Assembly: GCA_013791905.1 (NCBI GenBank)
Contig: VMSX01000020.1
Coordinates: 156,675 to 220,674, forward strand
Direction: 5' to 3'
From: Rhodocyclaceae bacterium
Lineage (GTDB): Bacteria > Pseudomonadota > Gammaproteobacteria > Burkholderiales > Rhodocyclaceae
DNA: 64,000 nt
This document shows positions 20,036 through 29,621 of the stretch, one piece after another. The notes under the pieces are model-generated. The model had not been told where the DNA came from, did not search any database, and was given only the letters and a program-made list of their open reading frames with translations. Position 1 is the first letter of the stretch. Each line of letters starts with the position of its first letter. A program made the translations under genes and the position numbers.

Positions 20036-21073
20036 TCAATCGCATAGCGTCGGCGCTGGCCCGATATGCTGCAAAGCCGCCGCCATCCGTGCCGCGATCT
20101 TCTCAGGCAGGCGCTGACGTGCCGCCTCGGCAGCCTGTTCCAGTGCATGCCGAAAAGCAAAAGAGTCCGCCGAGCCATGACTCTTGACCACCACGCCCTT
20201 CAAGCCGAGCAGACTTGCCCCATTGTAGCGGCGCGGATCAAGCCGCCACTGGAAGGCTCTGAGTACGGGCAGGGCGATAAGCCCTGCCAGTTTCGTCAAC
20301 AGATTGCGCGAAAACTCCTGTTTCAGAAAAGTTCGCACCATGCGCGCCAGCCCCTCCGAGGTTTTCAAGGCAACATTTCCAACAAATCCGTCGCACACGA
20401 CCACCTCTGCAGTGCCTTTGTAAATGTCATCGCCCTCGATGTTGCCAATGAAATTCAGGCCACTTTCTTTCAGCAGTTCACTCGCACGCTTCACCACCTC
20501 GTTGCCCTTGATGTCCTCTGCGCCGATATTCAGCAGTCCGACGCTGGGCCGCTCTTTATGTTCGAGCGCGGCGGCCAGCATGGCACCCATGATGCCGAAC
20601 TGCAACAGATGTTCGGGAGCGCAATCGACGTTGGCGCCCAGGTCGAGCATGTAGGTATGCCCGGTCATGGAAGGCAGGGTCGAGGCAATCGCCGGGCGAT
20701 CGATGCCGGGCAGGGTTTTCAGCACGAAACGCGAGATCGCCATCAGGGCTCCCGTGTTGCCGGCCGAGATCGCCGCGTCGGCCCGCCCCTCCTTGACCAG
20801 ATTGGCAACCACCCGCATCGACGAATCCTTCTTGCCACGCAAGGCACTGGCGACCGACTCATCCATGCCGACCACTTCGCTGGCATGTTGCACCGACCAA
20901 CGACTATTCAGCGCGGCTTCAGTTTGTGCCAGGAAAGGCCTGATTGCTTCCTCACGACCAACCAGAATTGCCGAACAATCCCGATCCTGGCGCAGGAACT
21001 CAAGCACGGCCGGCACAATCACGGAAGGTCCGTGATCGCCGCCCATGCAGTCAACTGCGAGCGTGATGATCAT
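20036..21073 (-). CDS. plsX: Phosphate acyltransferase PlsX
   Basis: Makes acyl-phosphate from acyl-ACP for phospholipid synthesis (PlsX-PlsY route). 345 residues from [22 protein letters not shown], the family signature start. [20 protein letters not shown] and [18 protein letters not shown] are further hallmarks. The ATG at 21073 is preceded by GAAGGC, which belongs to the end of a dispersed repeat. Confidence 0.96.
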   Translation of the reverse strand: MIITLAVDCMGGDHGPSVIVPAVLEFLRQDRDCSAILVGREEAIRPFLAQTEAALNSRWSVQHASEVVGMDESVASALRGKKDSSMRVVANLVKEGRADAAISAGNTGALMAISRFVLKTLPGIDRPAIASTLPSMTGHTYMLDLGANVDCAPEHLLQFGIMGAMLAAALEHKERPSVGLLNIGAEDIKGNEVVKRASELLKESGLNFIGNIEGDDIYKGTAEVVVCDGFVGNVALKTSEGLARMVRTFLKQEFSRNLLTKLAGLIALPVLRAFQWRLDPRRYNGASLLGLKGVVVKSHGSADSFAFRHALEQAAEAARQRLPEKIAARMAAALQHIGPAPTLCD

Positions 21074-21154
21074 GCCTTCGCCGGGCCGCCCCAAGAAGGC
21101 ATGCCCCCTCCAGTAGGGGGCAGCGAAGTGGGTTTGCGAGCGTGGGGAGGCATT
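21072..21154 (+). repeat. Dispersed GC-rich hairpin repeat, copy between rpmF and plsX
   Basis: Starts ATGCCTTCGCCGGGCCGCCC and ends GCGTGGGGAGGCATTA, with the CCCCCTCCAGTAGGGGG hairpin core. On the minus strand its end supplies the GAAGG just before the plsX ATG, and the repeat even includes bases of that start codon. Confidence 0.8.
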
Positions 21155-21178
21155 ACCTCAGGCAGGCGGCATGAAAAC

Positions 21179-21202
21179 GGCCGGACGTTTGCACGTCCGG
21201 CC
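21179..21202 (-). terminator. Perfect 10-bp hairpin after rpmF
   Basis: GGCCGGACGT, loop GCAA (minus-strand reading), ACGTCCGGCC, followed by GTTTTCAT. The stem is perfect but the T-run is short, so it may act as a partial terminator or mRNA-stability element separating rpmF from plsX. Confidence 0.55.
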
Positions 21203-21220
21203 GCATTCTGGTGACAGGGT

Positions 21221-21400
21221 TTACTCACCCTTGGTCTTGACGACCTTCTTGCCCCGATAAACACCGGAGGGGGAGATGTGATGGCGCATATGCACTTCGC
21301 CGGTGGTCGACTCAATGGCCAGGGGCGGCGCACTCAGAAAATCGTGGGCACGATGCATGCCACGCTTGGAGGGGGATTTCTTGTTCTGCTGGACTGCCAT
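21221..21400 (-). CDS. rpmF: 50S ribosomal protein L32
   Basis: 59-residue ribosomal protein, start [20 protein letters not shown], with the typical basic N-terminus and ending [10 protein letters not shown]. Stop TAA at 21221. It sits between the DUF177 gene and plsX, the conserved yceD-rpmF-plsX order. Confidence 0.96.
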   Translation of the reverse strand: MAVQQNKKSPSKRGMHRAHDFLSAPPLAIESTTGEVHMRHHISPSGVYRGKKVVKTKGE

Positions 21401-21424
21401 GATGACTCCTTACTTCAAATCGAT

Positions 21425-21979
21425 TCAATGTTTCTTCAACCCAGCCAACGCCGCGAATGGCGATGGCTCGCTTTCTTCAATCCCTGCCTCCACAGCAACC
21501 GGAAGCAGGCAATCGGCATGGCGCGGCACAATCGGCAACGCCAATAAAACCTCATCTTCAACCAACGTCAACACCGACAATTCCCGGTTGGCCGGAATGG
21601 TATCGCACTCATCCAACCATTCAGCCTCGTGTTCACCTTCGGGCCACGCATCGACCTCACTCTCGCCTGGCAACGTCAACAACAAGCGACTGTCGATGGC
21701 ACACTCAAAATCAACTTCGGCAAGACAACGCTGACAACGCAAGCCAAGTCGCCCGGTTACCCGTATATGCAAACCCGGCTTGCCAGCGTCACGAGTATCA
21801 TCAATTTGACGAAACCCCACCAATTCGCAATGTAGCCAACCTGCTGGCCGAACCAGCACATCAGCAAGGCGATGGAGACTCGTCAAGGCGAGTTTGCCGG
21901 TGATACAGCCCCCGTCCGCCGCAAACTTAAGGCTGTCGATGACTGTTCCGGCTAAATCCTGTTCTTCCCGGTAAGACAT
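21425..21979 (-). CDS. DUF177 (YceD-type) protein
   Basis: 184-residue conserved protein, always next to rpmF; in other bacteria the family affects 23S rRNA or ribosome maturation. A paired-cysteine segment [14 protein letters not shown] lies near residues 89-102. The acidic C-terminus is also typical. It is the first gene of the rpmF-plsX-fab run and diverges from maf with a 97-base gap, where promoters for both must lie. Confidence 0.88.
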   Translation of the reverse strand: MSYREEQDLAGTVIDSLKFAADGGCITGKLALTSLHRLADVLVRPAGWLHCELVGFRQIDDTRDAGKPGLHIRVTGRLGLRCQRCLAEVDFECAIDSRLLLTLPGESEVDAWPEGEHEAEWLDECDTIPANRELSVLTLVEDEVLLALPIVPRHADCLLPVAVEAGIEESEPSPFAALAGLKKH

Positions 21980-22076
21980 AAACGGCGAATGCTATCATGC
22001 GCCGACACCGCCAGTCAAAGGCTCTTTCCTACAAAAAGCCTGCAAAAACATCTGCCAACCCGATTCTACAGCCGCC

Positions 22077-22655
22077 ATGCCGCAACTCATTCTGGCCTCG
22101 ACCTCGCCCTACCGCCGCGAACTGCTCAAGCGCTTGCAGATTCCCTTTGAAGTCTGCGCTCCGGAAACCGACGAGACACCTTTGCCTGACGAAATTCCTT
22201 CAGGCACTGCGGAACGGCTGGCCATTGCCAAGGCCCATGCAGTGCTGGATCGCTACCCTGCCGCATTGATTATCGGTTCCGACCAGGTTGCCTACTGCGG
22301 TGCGCAGCGGTTCAGCAAGCCCGGATCGCGCGAAAAAGCCCGCGCCCAGTTGCGCAGCCTTTCCGGGCATATCGTCGTATTTCATACCGGCCTGTGCCTG
22401 CTCAACACCCAGAATGGCCGCAATCACGTCCGTGGCGTCGCCACTGAAGTGCGCTTTCGCGAACTGGCCGACGCCGAAATCGAGCGTTACCTCGACAAGG
22501 AGGACGCCTTGAATTGTGCTGGCAGCGCCCGCTCGGAGGGTCTGGGCGTCAGCTTGCTGGAATGGATGAAGAGCGACGATCCGACCGCCCTGGTCGGCCT
22601 GCCGCTCATTGCCCTGACAGAAATGCTGCGCGCCGAAGGTTTCGACCTGCCCTGA
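22077..22655 (+). CDS. Maf-family nucleotide pyrophosphatase (YceF-like)
   Basis: Hydrolyses modified or non-canonical nucleoside triphosphates (YceF prefers m7GTP). 192 residues, start [20 protein letters not shown] with the SxSxxR motif. The catalytic region [12 protein letters not shown] and [17 protein letters not shown] is intact. The E. coli neighbour pattern (yceF-yceD-rpmF) is kept, divergently. It is followed 10 bases later by the RsmI-like gene. Confidence 0.93.
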   Translation: MPQLILASTSPYRRELLKRLQIPFEVCAPETDETPLPDEIPSGTAERLAIAKAHAVLDRYPAALIIGSDQVAYCGAQRFSKPGSREKARAQLRSLSGHIVVFHTGLCLLNTQNGRNHVRGVATEVRFRELADAEIERYLDKEDALNCAGSARSEGLGVSLLEWMKSDDPTALVGLPLIALTEMLRAEGFDLP

Positions 22656-22665
22656 GTCATTGTCC

Positions 22666-23379
22666 ATGCCAAGCACGCTCTATCTCCTGCCGACGCAACT
22701 CGGAGACGTCGCCTGGCCGACGGTTCTGCCTGCCGGCAGCCAGGAAATCGCCTGCCGGCTCCAGCATTTCATTGTCGAAAACGCGAAAACGGCACGTGCC
22801 ACCCTGAAATGGCTGAGCCACCCCACCCCATTGCGCGAAGTCGCCATTGAACAGTTGCCCGAACCGCTGACCCCCGCCGATATCGACCGCCTGCTGAGTC
22901 CACTGCAAGCAGGTCACGATATGGGATTGATGTCCGAGGCCGGTTGTCCCGGCGTAGCCGACCCAGGCGCCCTGATCGTCCGACGCGCTCACGAGATCGG
23001 CCACGGCGTCAAACCGTTGGTCGGTCCGTCATCACTGTTGCTAGCCCTGATGGCCTCCGGGTTGGATGGCCAGCGCTTTGCCTTCCATGGTTATCTACCG
23101 GTGCGCGAACCTGAGCGCAGCAAGCGCATTGTCGAACTGGAAAAGGAATCCCGTCACAGGCAGCAAACGCAACTCTTCATCGAGACACCTTATCGCAATA
23201 CGGCGCTGCTCGATGCCTTGCTGGCCACTTGCCACCCGGAAACCCTGCTTTGCCTGGCGAGCGACCTGACCTTGCCAGACGAAACGGTCGCAACCCGCCG
23301 CATCAGCGCCTGGCGCAAGATGCCCCGCCCCGAACTGAACCGGCGACCGACCGTTTTTTTAATGCTCAACGCAGGCTGA
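22666..23379 (+). CDS. RsmI-like SAM-dependent methyltransferase (tetrapyrrole methylase fold)
   Basis: 237-residue protein of the tetrapyrrole methylase superfamily, resembling RsmI, which 2'-O-methylates C1402 of 16S rRNA. Visible motifs: LMSEAGCPGVADPGALIVRRAH and PLVGPSSLLLALMASGLDGQRFAFHGYLP, then TQLFIETPYRN. The N-terminus PSTLYLLPTQLGD differs from true RsmI, which has GTLYIVATPIGN, so this is probably the shorter RsmI paralogue found next to maf in betaproteobacteria. ATG 22666 is preferred over an upstream TTG. Its 3' end overlaps sppA convergently by 14 bases. Confidence 0.8.
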   Translation: MPSTLYLLPTQLGDVAWPTVLPAGSQEIACRLQHFIVENAKTARATLKWLSHPTPLREVAIEQLPEPLTPADIDRLLSPLQAGHDMGLMSEAGCPGVADPGALIVRRAHEIGHGVKPLVGPSSLLLALMASGLDGQRFAFHGYLPVREPERSKRIVELEKESRHRQQTQLFIETPYRNTALLDALLATCHPETLLCLASDLTLPDETVATRRISAWRKMPRPELNRRPTVFLMLNAG

Positions 23380-24304
23380 ATCGTGCGAAGGCACTACCCA
23401 GCCCGGCTGCCATCTCTGCACCAAAGCGCCGTGCAAATTTTTCAGCCAGATTGGGTTTCATTGTGTAATCTCTTATTTCCTCGGCATTGATTACGTCGCG
23501 TGCAACCGAGTCGACCGTCCCAAAATCATCGGCCAGCCCCAGTTCGATGCTTTTAACACCGGTCCACATCAACCCCGAGAACATGTCGGGAGTTTCCTTC
23601 AGCCGCTGACCGCGCCCCTCGCGCACCACGTCGACAAACTGCTGGTGAATATCGTTGAGCATGCCTTGGGCGTGCGTCTTGTGGCGCTCGTTCTGCGGCG
23701 AGAACGGGTCGAGAAAACCCTTGTTCTCGCCGGCAGTCAGCAGGCGTCGCTCAATGCCCAGCTTGTCCATGCTGCCGGTAAAACCGAAACCATCCATCAG
23801 CACGCCGATTGAACCGACGATGCTGGCCTTGTTGACGAAGATCTTGTCGGCGGCCGAGGCCACGTAATAACCGCCCGAAGCGCAGACATCCTCCACCACC
23901 ACGTACAGCGGCTTGTCGGCATGTTTTGCGCGCAGACGGCGAATTTCGTCGGTGATGATGCCGGCCTGCGTCGGGCTGCCGCCAGGGCTGTTGATGCGCA
24001 GCACCACGCCGGCCGTACCCTTGTCGGAAAAAGCCGCCTGCAGCGCACTGATGACATCGTCGGCATTGACGTCACCCTTCGCCTGAATGACGCCCTGCAT
24101 CTCGACCAGTGCCGTATGTTTGGCGCTCTTGCCGTCGTGACTAATTGCCCCCCAGTCCACCAGCACCGCCAGCAGGATGGTCACGTAAGCAAAGCCCAAC
24201 AGCTTGAAAAATATACCCCAGCGCCGGGCCCGCCGCTGCTCGCTGACAGCCGCCAGTGCGACTTTTTCCAGAATCTTGTGTTCCCAGTTTGAATCTTCTG
24301 CCAC
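23366..24304 (-). CDS. sppA: Signal peptide peptidase SppA
   Basis: Inner-membrane serine protease that degrades cleaved signal peptides; short 36K type of 312 residues. One N-terminal membrane helix (about 30-50: GIFFKLLGFAYVTILLAVLV), then the peptidase S49 domain with LRINSPGGSPTQAG and the nucleophile region DVCASGGYYVASAADKIF. It follows the Rieske gene by 15 bases, so rluC, HAD, Rieske and sppA probably form one unit. Confidence 0.94.
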   Translation of the reverse strand: MAEDSNWEHKILEKVALAAVSEQRRARRWGIFFKLLGFAYVTILLAVLVDWGAISHDGKSAKHTALVEMQGVIQAKGDVNADDVISALQAAFSDKGTAGVVLRINSPGGSPTQAGIITDEIRRLRAKHADKPLYVVVEDVCASGGYYVASAADKIFVNKASIVGSIGVLMDGFGFTGSMDKLGIERRLLTAGENKGFLDPFSPQNERHKTHAQGMLNDIHQQFVDVVREGRGQRLKETPDMFSGLMWTGVKSIELGLADDFGTVDSVARDVINAEEIRDYTMKPNLAEKFARRFGAEMAAGLGSAFARFSLR

Positions 24305-24319
24305 GTCAATCGCCCTTGG

Positions 24320-24688
24320 TTACGGCACAACCGGAAAGTTGGCCTTTTCTGACAAGAAAACATTACCACCACGTTCCGTTACAACCAGCGCCTGGAGACC
24401 ACGGCCACTACAACGCCCGCTCAAGCAAGCACCCGTCACCGGATCATAAAGCGCACCATGGGTAGCGCAGATCAAGTATAGCCTTGCCCGATCAAAGAAC
24501 TCGCCAGCGTTCCAGTCCAATTCGGCGGGCACGTGGCCACAACGGTTTAGATAGGCAAAAACCCTCCCGTTGAAGCGCACCGCAAATGCCGGTTCGCGGC
24601 AGCCATGCCAATCGACCTCGAACCGTGCGCCATGCCCGCCATCGACCAGCTCGGCACTGGTGCATATCAGGCGTTCGCCGTCAGCCAT
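24320..24688 (-). CDS. Rieske [2Fe-2S] domain protein
   Basis: 122-residue stand-alone Rieske protein. The cluster ligands are Cys50/His52 in NRCGHVP and Cys74/His77 in ICATHGALYDP. It has no membrane segment or oxygenase domain. Its partner is unknown; in betaproteobacteria it commonly lies with sppA and rluC as here. The start overlaps the end of the HAD gene by 22 bases. Confidence 0.9.
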   Translation of the reverse strand: MADGERLICTSAELVDGGHGARFEVDWHGCREPAFAVRFNGRVFAYLNRCGHVPAELDWNAGEFFDRARLYLICATHGALYDPVTGACLSGRCSGRGLQALVVTERGGNVFLSEKANFPVVP

Positions 24689-25323
24689 GTCGCCAAGTCC
24701 TCGACGGAGTGGGCACAGTAGCGTGGCGCGGCCGCTTCCAGAATTTCGCGTGGATGGGCACCATAACTGACGGCCACGGCATCGACACCGGCATTCTGTG
24801 CCATCAGGAGGTCATGTGTCGTATCGCCAATCATCAAGGTCGCTGCTGGCGCAACGGCAAATTCGGCCATCAACTCTTCGAGCATCTGGGGATGGGGCTT
24901 GGAATGACATTCGTCGGCACAGCGCGTCGCATGAAAATGACTGCCAAGACCACTGTACTCAAGCGCCCGCGCCAGCCCCAGCCGCGACTTGCCGGTCGCC
25001 ACGCCCAGCCAGCGGCCACTTTCGGCCAGTTCCAGCATCAGCGCATCAACACCGGAAAAGAGCAGCAGTTCGTGGTCGCGCGACAGGTAATGATGGCGAT
25101 AACGTTCGGCCAGATGCTCGTAGCGCCCTTCGTCCAGGTCAGGCAGGGCATAGCGCAGCGCATCCACCAGCCCCAGTCCGATGATGTGACGGGCGCGTTC
25201 ATCCGATGGCGGTTCCAGTCCAAGGTCACACGCAGCCGCCTGCACGCTTTGCGCGATCACGCCCGCCGAATCCATCAGCGTGCCATCCCAGTCAAACACA
25301 ATCAGTTCATAACGCCGGGCCAT
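24667..25323 (-). CDS. HAD-family phosphatase (phosphoglycolate phosphatase-like)
   Basis: 218 residues of the HAD superfamily with motif I DWDGTLMDS, motif II VATGKSRLG and motif III/IV KPHPQML ... MIGDTTHDLLMAQNAG. It is close to Gph-type phosphatases, but substrate cannot be read from the sequence. The start MARRYELIVFDWDGTL at 25323 overlaps rluC by 17 bases; an ATG at 25341 in the same frame is also possible. Confidence 0.87.
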   Translation of the reverse strand: MARRYELIVFDWDGTLMDSAGVIAQSVQAAACDLGLEPPSDERARHIIGLGLVDALRYALPDLDEGRYEHLAERYRHHYLSRDHELLLFSGVDALMLELAESGRWLGVATGKSRLGLARALEYSGLGSHFHATRCADECHSKPHPQMLEELMAEFAVAPAATLMIGDTTHDLLMAQNAGVDAVAVSYGAHPREILEAAAPRYCAHSVEDLATWLTANA

Positions 25324-26293
25324 TTGCCTTACTTCTTTCATCAACCTTACCTTTCTCTAACTTCTCGATAAATTTCTTCAGTTCCAGCGGTAGCGGAGCA
25401 GCAAGCAGCAAACCTTCCTTGGTAAGCGGATGAGGCAACCGCATTGAAGCGGCATGCAGAAACATGCGTTTCATTCCGACCTTATGCAAGTCGCGATTCA
25501 GCGCAAAATCGCCATATTTGTCGTCGCCGACGATGGGGAACCCCAGATGGGCGAGATGCACGCGAATCTGATGGGTACGACCGGTGCGCAATTGCACCTC
25601 AAGCAGGCTGAACTCACCCCAGGGCGTTTCCCAGTACTCCTGCAGGCGCATGATCGAATGGGACTCCTTGCCCTCGGGCGAGACCCGCACACGCCGCTCG
25701 CCCTCGGCAGTCAGATACTTGAGCAACGGCAACTTTACATTACGCAACTGGTCGCGCCAGCGCCCTCTGACCAGCGCCAGATAGCGTTTGTCGATCCCCC
25801 CGTCACGAAACAGGTCGTGCAGGCTGGTCAGCGCCGATCGTTTCTTGCCGATGATGAGTAATCCTGAGGTTTCCCGGTCAAGCCGATGCGCCAATTCAAG
25901 GAAACGCGCACTCGGTCGCGCCTTTCGCAACTGCTCGATAACCCCAAAACTGACCCCGCTGCCACCGTGCACTGCCACCCCGGACGGCTTGTCGACAACG
26001 ATCATGGCTTCATCTTCGAAAACCACTGTGAATTCTCGTCCCGGCACTGGAGTGTCGTCAGCCTTCTCTGCCACCCGTACCGGTGGCACGCGCACCCGAT
26101 CACCCATGACCAAGCGCCGGTCAGCCGCCGCCCGGCCTTTGTTCACGCGCACTTCACCACTTCTCAGGATGCGATAAACGTGACTTTTTGGCACACCCTT
26201 GAGGCGCTTCAGCAAATAATTATCGATACGCTGCCCGGCGCCATCCTCGCCAACCTCAAGAAACGTGACCGAGTTCTCACTTAACTCTTTCAT
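25307..26293 (-). CDS. rluC: 23S rRNA pseudouridine synthase RluC
   Basis: Makes pseudouridines at 955, 2504 and 2580 of 23S rRNA in E. coli. 328 residues: N-terminal S4 domain (RIDNYLLKRLKGVPKSHVYRIL) and the catalytic motif AHRLDRETSGLLIIGK with the nucleophilic Asp. It diverges from rne; the rne/rluC head-to-head pairing is common in proteobacteria. Confidence 0.94.
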   Translation of the reverse strand: MKELSENSVTFLEVGEDGAGQRIDNYLLKRLKGVPKSHVYRILRSGEVRVNKGRAAADRRLVMGDRVRVPPVRVAEKADDTPVPGREFTVVFEDEAMIVVDKPSGVAVHGGSGVSFGVIEQLRKARPSARFLELAHRLDRETSGLLIIGKKRSALTSLHDLFRDGGIDKRYLALVRGRWRDQLRNVKLPLLKYLTAEGERRVRVSPEGKESHSIMRLQEYWETPWGEFSLLEVQLRTGRTHQIRVHLAHLGFPIVGDDKYGDFALNRDLHKVGMKRMFLHAASMRLPHPLTKEGLLLAAPLPLELKKFIEKLEKGKVDERSKANGPAL

Positions 26294-26312
26294 TCAACTC
26301 CTTCATTCGTAA

Positions 26313-26822
26313 TATAATGCCCCAGCTTTGCCGTCTCCGGACGGCGTGCCCGGAGACACGAAGCGGTTCCGGGGCGTCATCCGGTGGTGTTGTCAGCGAT
26401 GCGTGATTCAGATTCGTTTATTTTACTGAACCACACCGCTAGGCATGGGATAGGCAAGACGATCCGCTGATCCGCCCGAAGGATAAATGAAGAACAGGGC
26501 AAGGGTCACCGGTCGTCCACCTGTCCTGCACAGCCCCAGAACATCGTTGGCACGGGGTAACAAACCACCGCGCAGCGATACTACTTCGTCACAAGACATT
26601 TTTTACGCGCACCACAGGCTTTGATTCACGATGCCGCAGCTGCAACACAACGCAGGGCGGGGTCGCCATCAGATAAATCGACAAATTCAATAACCCATTT
26701 GCCCAGTCCATCATTTACCAATGTCACTACCGATGAGCCTGATTTTGCAAAAGTGAGCAACGCCGCAATTATCTAGCGGCGTGATATTTGTCGTGCCTTC
26801 CTGCCTGCGCGTGGGAGCACAC
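26313..26822 (+). promoter_or_regulatory. rne promoter and long structured leader
   Basis: A TATAAT at 26313-26318 is followed by about 500 untranslated bases before the rne ATG. Two overlapping, mutually exclusive hairpins lie near its start: CCGTC-TCCG-GACGG and GTCTCCGG-N9-CCGGAGAC (26332-26360 region). A third hairpin, ACGCCGC-N9-GCGGCGT, is at 26760-26782, 40 bases before the start codon. A long leader that senses RNase E level is known for E. coli rne; the role here is inferred from position. Confidence 0.5.
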
Positions 26823-29543
26823 ATGAAACGCATGCTGTTCAATGCGACGCAGGCCGAGGAACTCCGCGTCGCGATCGTCGATGGTCAAAAACTCATTGAC
26901 CTCGATATCGAGTCGGCCAACAAGGAACAACGCAAGAGCAACATCTACAAGGCAGTCATCACCCGCCTCGAGCCCAGTCTCGAAGCTGCCTTTGTCGATT
27001 ATGGCGCCGAACGCCACGGCTTTCTGCCGTTCAAGGAAGTTTCGCGCAGCTTTTTCCTACCCGGGGTCGAAGCCGGACGCGCACGTATCCAGGACGCCCT
27101 CAAGGTCGGCCAGGAACTCATCGTCCAGGTCGAGAAGGATGAACGCGGCAACAAGGGCGCGGCACTCACCACCTATGTGTCCCTCGCCGGCCGCTATCTG
27201 GTGCTGATGCCGAACAACCCACGTGGTGGTGGCGTCTCGCGCCGCATCGAGGGTGAGGACCGTCAGGAGTTGCGCGAAGTGATGGATCAACTCGATGTCC
27301 CCGCTGGCATGAGCCTCATCGCCCGCACTGCGGGCATCGGGCGCTCCGCCGAGGAATTGCAGTGGGACCTGAACTACCTGCTGCAACTTTGGGGAGCCAT
27401 CGACGGCGCGGCCAAATCCCAGAATGGTGCATTCCTGATCTATCAGGAATCCAGCCTGGTGATCCGCGCTATCCGCGACTACTTCCATGCCGAGATCGGC
27501 GAGATTCTCATCGATACGGACGACATCTACGAGCAGGCGCAGCAGTTCATGAGCCACGTCATGCCCGGCAATGTCGCCCGCGTCAAACGTTATAGTGACG
27601 ACGTACCGCTGTTTTCGCGCTTCCAGATCGAACACCAGATCGAGTCGGCCTATTCGCGGCAGGTTACCCTGCCCTCCGGCGGCGCGATAGTCATCGACCA
27701 TACCGAAGCGCTGGTCTCGGTCGACGTCAACTCCGGTCGTTCCACCAAAGGCGCCGACATCGAGGAAACCGCCCTGCGCACCAACCTCGAAGCTGCCGAT
27801 GAAATTGCCCGTCAGTTGCGCTTGCGCGATCTCGGCGGCCTGATCGTCATCGACTTCATCGACATGGAATCAACGAAGAGCCAGCGCGATGTCGAAAACC
27901 GGCTGCGCGACGCCCTGCATTTTGATCGCGCCCGCGTCCAGACCAGCAAGATCTCGCGCTTCGGCCTGCTTGAATTGTCGCGCCAGCGCCTGCGCCCGGC
28001 GCTCGCCGAAACCAGTTATATCACCTGCCCGCGCTGTACCGGTACCGGACACATCCGCAGCACCGAATCGGCCGCTCTGCACATCCTGCGCATCCTCGAA
28101 GAGGAGGCAATGAAGGAAAACACCGGCGCCATCCACGTTCAGGTACCCGTCGATGTCGCCACCTTCCTCCTCAACGAAAAGCGCGTGGATATCGCCCGTA
28201 TCGAAATGCGCCACCGCGCCAATCTGCTGATCATCCCGAATCGCTATCTGGAAACACCGCAGCACGAAATCACCCGCCTGCGCCACGACCAGCTCAACCA
28301 GGATGGCCCCACCCTTGCCAGCTACGAGATGGCCATAAAGCCCCTCGAGGAAGATTTGAGCACCCTCGCCGCGCAAGCTGAGGGGAAACCAGCCAGAGCC
28401 GAAGCCGCAGTCAAGGGCATCACACCGGACCACCCGGCCCCGATCGTCGCTCCGAAAGAAGCCCCTCCGGTCGCAGCTGCGCCCGGCCTGTTCGCCAAGA
28501 TCATGTCCTGGTTCTCAGGCGACAAGAAGGAAGCGGAAGTCGTCGCCCCCGCCAAGAAAACCGACAAGCCCGTCCGTCGTGAGCGTGGGGAACGCAGCGA
28601 GCGTGGTGAACGAGGCGGCCGTGGCCGACGCGACAACCGGGAAGGACGCGAAGGCGGCGAGCGCAAGGAACGCGCCACCACCCCCCGTGGCGATAACCGG
28701 CAGAGCCGCAAGGAACGCCCTGAAAAGGGAACACGTACTACTGAAGCTGCAGACACCGCAGCAACTACCGAGGCACGGCCAGCCAGACCCAGACCCGCCG
28801 AGAAAGATACGCCCCAGAAGGAATCTCCAGCCATCATTTCGGGAAGCCCGACCGAGAGCTCTACAACTGAATCCGCAGGTGAAGGCAGCCGTCGGCGTGG
28901 CCGGCGCGGTGGCCGGGGTCGTAGTGAACGGCGCAACGAAGAAGCCGCAGTCGCAGTAACCGGCAATGAGGTCGCAGCCACCGTCGCGCAGACAGAAATG
29001 GCACCAGCTATTGAAACTGCCGCCATTCCGACAGCGCCGACTTTTGCACAAGTGGAACAAGCGGCCATTGCTGTTGAGCCGTCGATTGTTCCGGTTGCAG
29101 AGCCTGCCGCAGCAATTGCCATTCCTGAGCCGACACCGGCAATCGAAGCGCCGGAACCTATTGTTGCATCTGAAACCGGGGTGGTAACCGAAGTCGCAAC
29201 CGCTGCGCCAACCGAAGCCTTGACCGGGGCGCCTGCGGAGCCAATCACACCGGCCCCTGCTACAGAACCGGTCGCCGTGTTGATCAGCCCGGAAACGCCA
29301 GCAGCACCGGAAGTTCCGAAGACAGTTGCCCCGGTGGAGACGGTTGCGGCGGTGGCACCGCCGCCGCCGGTCGACCTGTCAGCCAGCTTGCAGCAAGCCG
29401 GCCTGCAGATGGTCGAAACCTCGAATGCAGTGGCGGTTCCGGCCGTACCGAGCGTTGTGCAGCCGCTGGGCCGCAAGCCGAAACCAGCGGTAGTCATTCC
29501 CGCCGAACCGCTGCAAATGGTGGAAACTCAACACAAGACCTAG
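26823..29543 (+). CDS. rne: Ribonuclease E
   Basis: Essential endoribonuclease and degradosome scaffold. 906 residues from MKRMLFNATQAEELRVAIVDGQ; 14 upstream codons in frame do not belong to the family. An S1 domain lies near 35-125, the catalytic Asp residues in VSVDVNSGRST and VIDFIDME, and the Zn-link CPRCTGTGH near residue 403. From about residue 530 the tail is low-complexity: an Arg/Glu-rich block (RRERGERSERGERGGRGRRD), then an Ala/Pro/Glu-rich stretch of about 200 residues. The motif LQMVET occurs twice at the end. A bidirectional terminator follows. Confidence 0.96.
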   Translation: MKRMLFNATQAEELRVAIVDGQKLIDLDIESANKEQRKSNIYKAVITRLEPSLEAAFVDYGAERHGFLPFKEVSRSFFLPGVEAGRARIQDALKVGQELIVQVEKDERGNKGAALTTYVSLAGRYLVLMPNNPRGGGVSRRIEGEDRQELREVMDQLDVPAGMSLIARTAGIGRSAEELQWDLNYLLQLWGAIDGAAKSQNGAFLIYQESSLVIRAIRDYFHAEIGEILIDTDDIYEQAQQFMSHVMPGNVARVKRYSDDVPLFSRFQIEHQIESAYSRQVTLPSGGAIVIDHTEALVSVDVNSGRSTKGADIEETALRTNLEAADEIARQLRLRDLGGLIVIDFIDMESTKSQRDVENRLRDALHFDRARVQTSKISRFGLLELSRQRLRPALAETSYITCPRCTGTGHIRSTESAALHILRILEEEAMKENTGAIHVQVPVDVATFLLNEKRVDIARIEMRHRANLLIIPNRYLETPQHEITRLRHDQLNQDGPTLASYEMAIKPLEEDLSTLAAQAEGKPARAEAAVKGITPDHPAPIVAPKEAPPVAAAPGLFAKIMSWFSGDKKEAEVVAPAKKTDKPVRRERGERSERGERGGRGRRDNREGREGGERKERATTPRGDNRQSRKERPEKGTRTTEAADTAATTEARPARPRPAEKDTPQKESPAIISGSPTESSTTESAGEGSRRRGRRGGRGRSERRNEEAAVAVTGNEVAATVAQTEMAPAIETAAIPTAPTFAQVEQAAIAVEPSIVPVAEPAAAIAIPEPTPAIEAPEPIVASETGVVTEVATAAPTEALTGAPAEPITPAPATEPVAVLISPETPAAPEVPKTVAPVETVAAVAPPPPVDLSASLQQAGLQMVETSNAVAVPAVPSVVQPLGRKPKPAVVIPAEPLQMVETQHKT
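29032..29047 (-). repeat. Short dispersed repeat core (in rne)
   Basis: CAGCGCCGACTTTTGC on the plus strand, the exact reverse complement of the 16-base core of the repeats at 11364 and 48272. It lies in the Ala/Pro-rich tail of RNase E, encoding part of TAPTFA. Confidence 0.6.
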
Positions 29544-29569
29544 GACCGCCAGTCGCTTGTCTCAGACGT

Positions 29570-29606
29570 AAAAAATGCGCTGCAATAACACTGCAGCGCA
29601 TTTTTT
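29570..29606. terminator. Bidirectional intrinsic terminator between rne and phosphatase gene
   Basis: AAAAAATGCGCTGCA, a 7-base loop, then TGCAGCGCATTTTTT. The 9-bp GC-rich stem is flanked by A6 and T6, so it can end rne on the plus strand and the convergent phosphatase gene on the minus strand. Confidence 0.92.
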
Positions 29607-29621
29607 CTGGGCAAAGCGGAT

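Noticed and set aside
20066..21214. 382-codon plus-strand frame opposite plsX
   Set aside because: Antisense to plsX and the repeat copy; no recognisable protein family.
26313..26822. A protein-coding gene in the space between rluC and rne
   Set aside because: No frame of useful length with a ribosome site is present; the region fits a promoter and leader.
28322..29497. 391-codon open frame on the minus strand opposite the RNase E tail
   Set aside because: Its Ser/Ala/Thr-rich content mirrors the low-complexity Ala/Pro/Glu coding on the plus strand; no domain or ribosome site supports it.
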